The notes under the pieces were generated by a model that was given only the letters and a program-made list of their open reading frames with translations, was not told the origin of the DNA and did no database searches. A program made the position numbers and the translations under genes. 5,642 bases of DNA from Bacteroidetes bacterium ADurb.Bin302 (GTDB lineage: Bacteria > Bacteroidota > Bacteroidia > Bacteroidales > Paludibacteraceae): the NCBI GenBank assembly GCA_002069025.1, contig MWBK01000153.1, forward strand, positions 1 through 5,642. Direction: 5' to 3'. Shown in pieces: positions 5,260 through 5,642 of this stretch. Every line of letters begins with the position of its first letter. Positions within the stretch are counted from its first letter, which is position 1.

Positions 5260-5642
5260 ATGCGCGTTTTGATTGTCCATAATCATTATGGCCGTTACGC
5301 CCAAGGGGGCGAGGCGAATGTCATGAATGCCGAGGCCAGGCTACTAACTGAGCATGGGCATGAGGTGATGAAGTTTGAACGCACAAATGCCGAAATCTAT
5401 GAGACGGGCACGCTGACAAAAAAAATAAGTGCATTTTGTAATCTTACGTGGTCTCAAAAGAGTTACCAGGATATCAAAAAAGTTATAAGGTCTTTTCGGC
5501 CAGATATTATGCACGTCCATAACTATAAATATGTTTTGACGCCATCGATTTTTGGCGCTGCCAAAGACCTTGGTGTTTCCACTGTTCTCACGCTTCACAA
5601 TTATAGGCTTGCATGTCCCGGCGGTCAGTTTTTGAGAAATGG
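5260..5642 (+). CDS. GT4-family glycosyltransferase, N-terminal domain (runs off window)
   Basis: The first 127 codons of a retaining GT-B glycosyltransferase, expected to transfer a sugar from a nucleotide-sugar donor to the lipid-linked glycan at the cytoplasmic membrane face. MRVLIVHNHYGRYAQGGEAN opens with the first Rossmann strand and the glycine-rich GGEA loop (16-19). Next come the HGHEV strand (32-36), PDIMHVHNYK (81-90), a typical third-strand motif, and TLHNYRLACPGG (111-122), strongly typical of GT4 proteins that act on surface polysaccharides. The donor-binding C-terminal half with its E(x7)E motif is outside the window, so the sugar specificity cannot be guessed. It lies 42 bp after the polymerase-like gene and is probably in the same transcript. 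The first 80 or so bases look richer in G+C than the genes before it, which fits a mosaic locus. Confidence 0.92.
   Translation, partial: MRVLIVHNHYGRYAQGGEANVMNAEARLLTEHGHEVMKFERTNAEIYETGTLTKKISAFCNLTWSQKSYQDIKKVIRSFRPDIMHVHNYKYVLTPSIFGAAKDLGVSTVLTLHNYRLACPGGQFLRN

Noticed and set aside
5344..5598. Minus-strand 84-residue open frame opposite the glycosyltransferase.
   Set aside because: A shadow of a gene with strong GT4 motifs. No ribosome site or domain.
1..5642. CRISPR array, tRNA or rRNA gene, toxin-antitoxin pair, phage or defence genes.
   Set aside because: No regularly spaced repeats, no cloverleaf-like sequence and no recognisable proteins of these kinds were seen on either strand.

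Overview
The window is part of a cell-surface polysaccharide (O-antigen or exopolysaccharide type) locus from a Gram-negative bacterium. All recognisable genes lie on the + strand. The evidence is the gene content: a hexapeptide acyltransferase remnant, two Wzx-type flippases, a SAM methyltransferase, a Wzy/WaaL-type membrane protein and a GT4 glycosyltransferase. Most of the window is AT-rich, and the last gene looks visibly richer in G+C, as expected for a mosaic, horizontally exchanged cluster. The taxon cannot be fixed from the sequence. The broken flippase reads like those of Bacteroidetes, whereas the rest would fit an environmental proteobacterium or Desulfobacterota-like host; this is only an impression.

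Layout. Positions 1-76 look like the 3' end of an insertion sequence, possibly IS256/Mutator type. They abut the last 46 codons of an acyltransferase that has lost its 5' part (77-216). A 110-bp AT-rich gap with a small inverted repeat follows. Next is a broken flippase (327-1453): its reading frame shifts near 500-535, and its C-terminus is replaced near 1413 by unrelated DNA. A 190-230 bp scar (1414-1641) separates it from a second, intact flippase (about 1642-2982). A methyltransferase with a strong Shine-Dalgarno follows (3018-3719). Then come a 133-bp gap with a weak hairpin, an O-antigen polymerase/ligase-like protein (3853-5217, TTG start), and the first 127 codons of a GT4 glycosyltransferase (5260 to the window edge).

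How the genes work together (inference from families). The glycosyltransferase would add a sugar to an undecaprenyl-linked repeat unit on the cytoplasmic face. The methyltransferase might modify or cap the glycan. The intact flippase would move the lipid-linked unit across the inner membrane, and the Wzy/WaaL-like protein would polymerise or ligate it on the periplasmic side. The dead flippase and the headless acyltransferase look like relics of an earlier version of the locus. I do not see a wholly new system here. The most informative signal is genetic decay and replacement: two breakpoints, one frameshift and two flippases of different character in about 3 kb.
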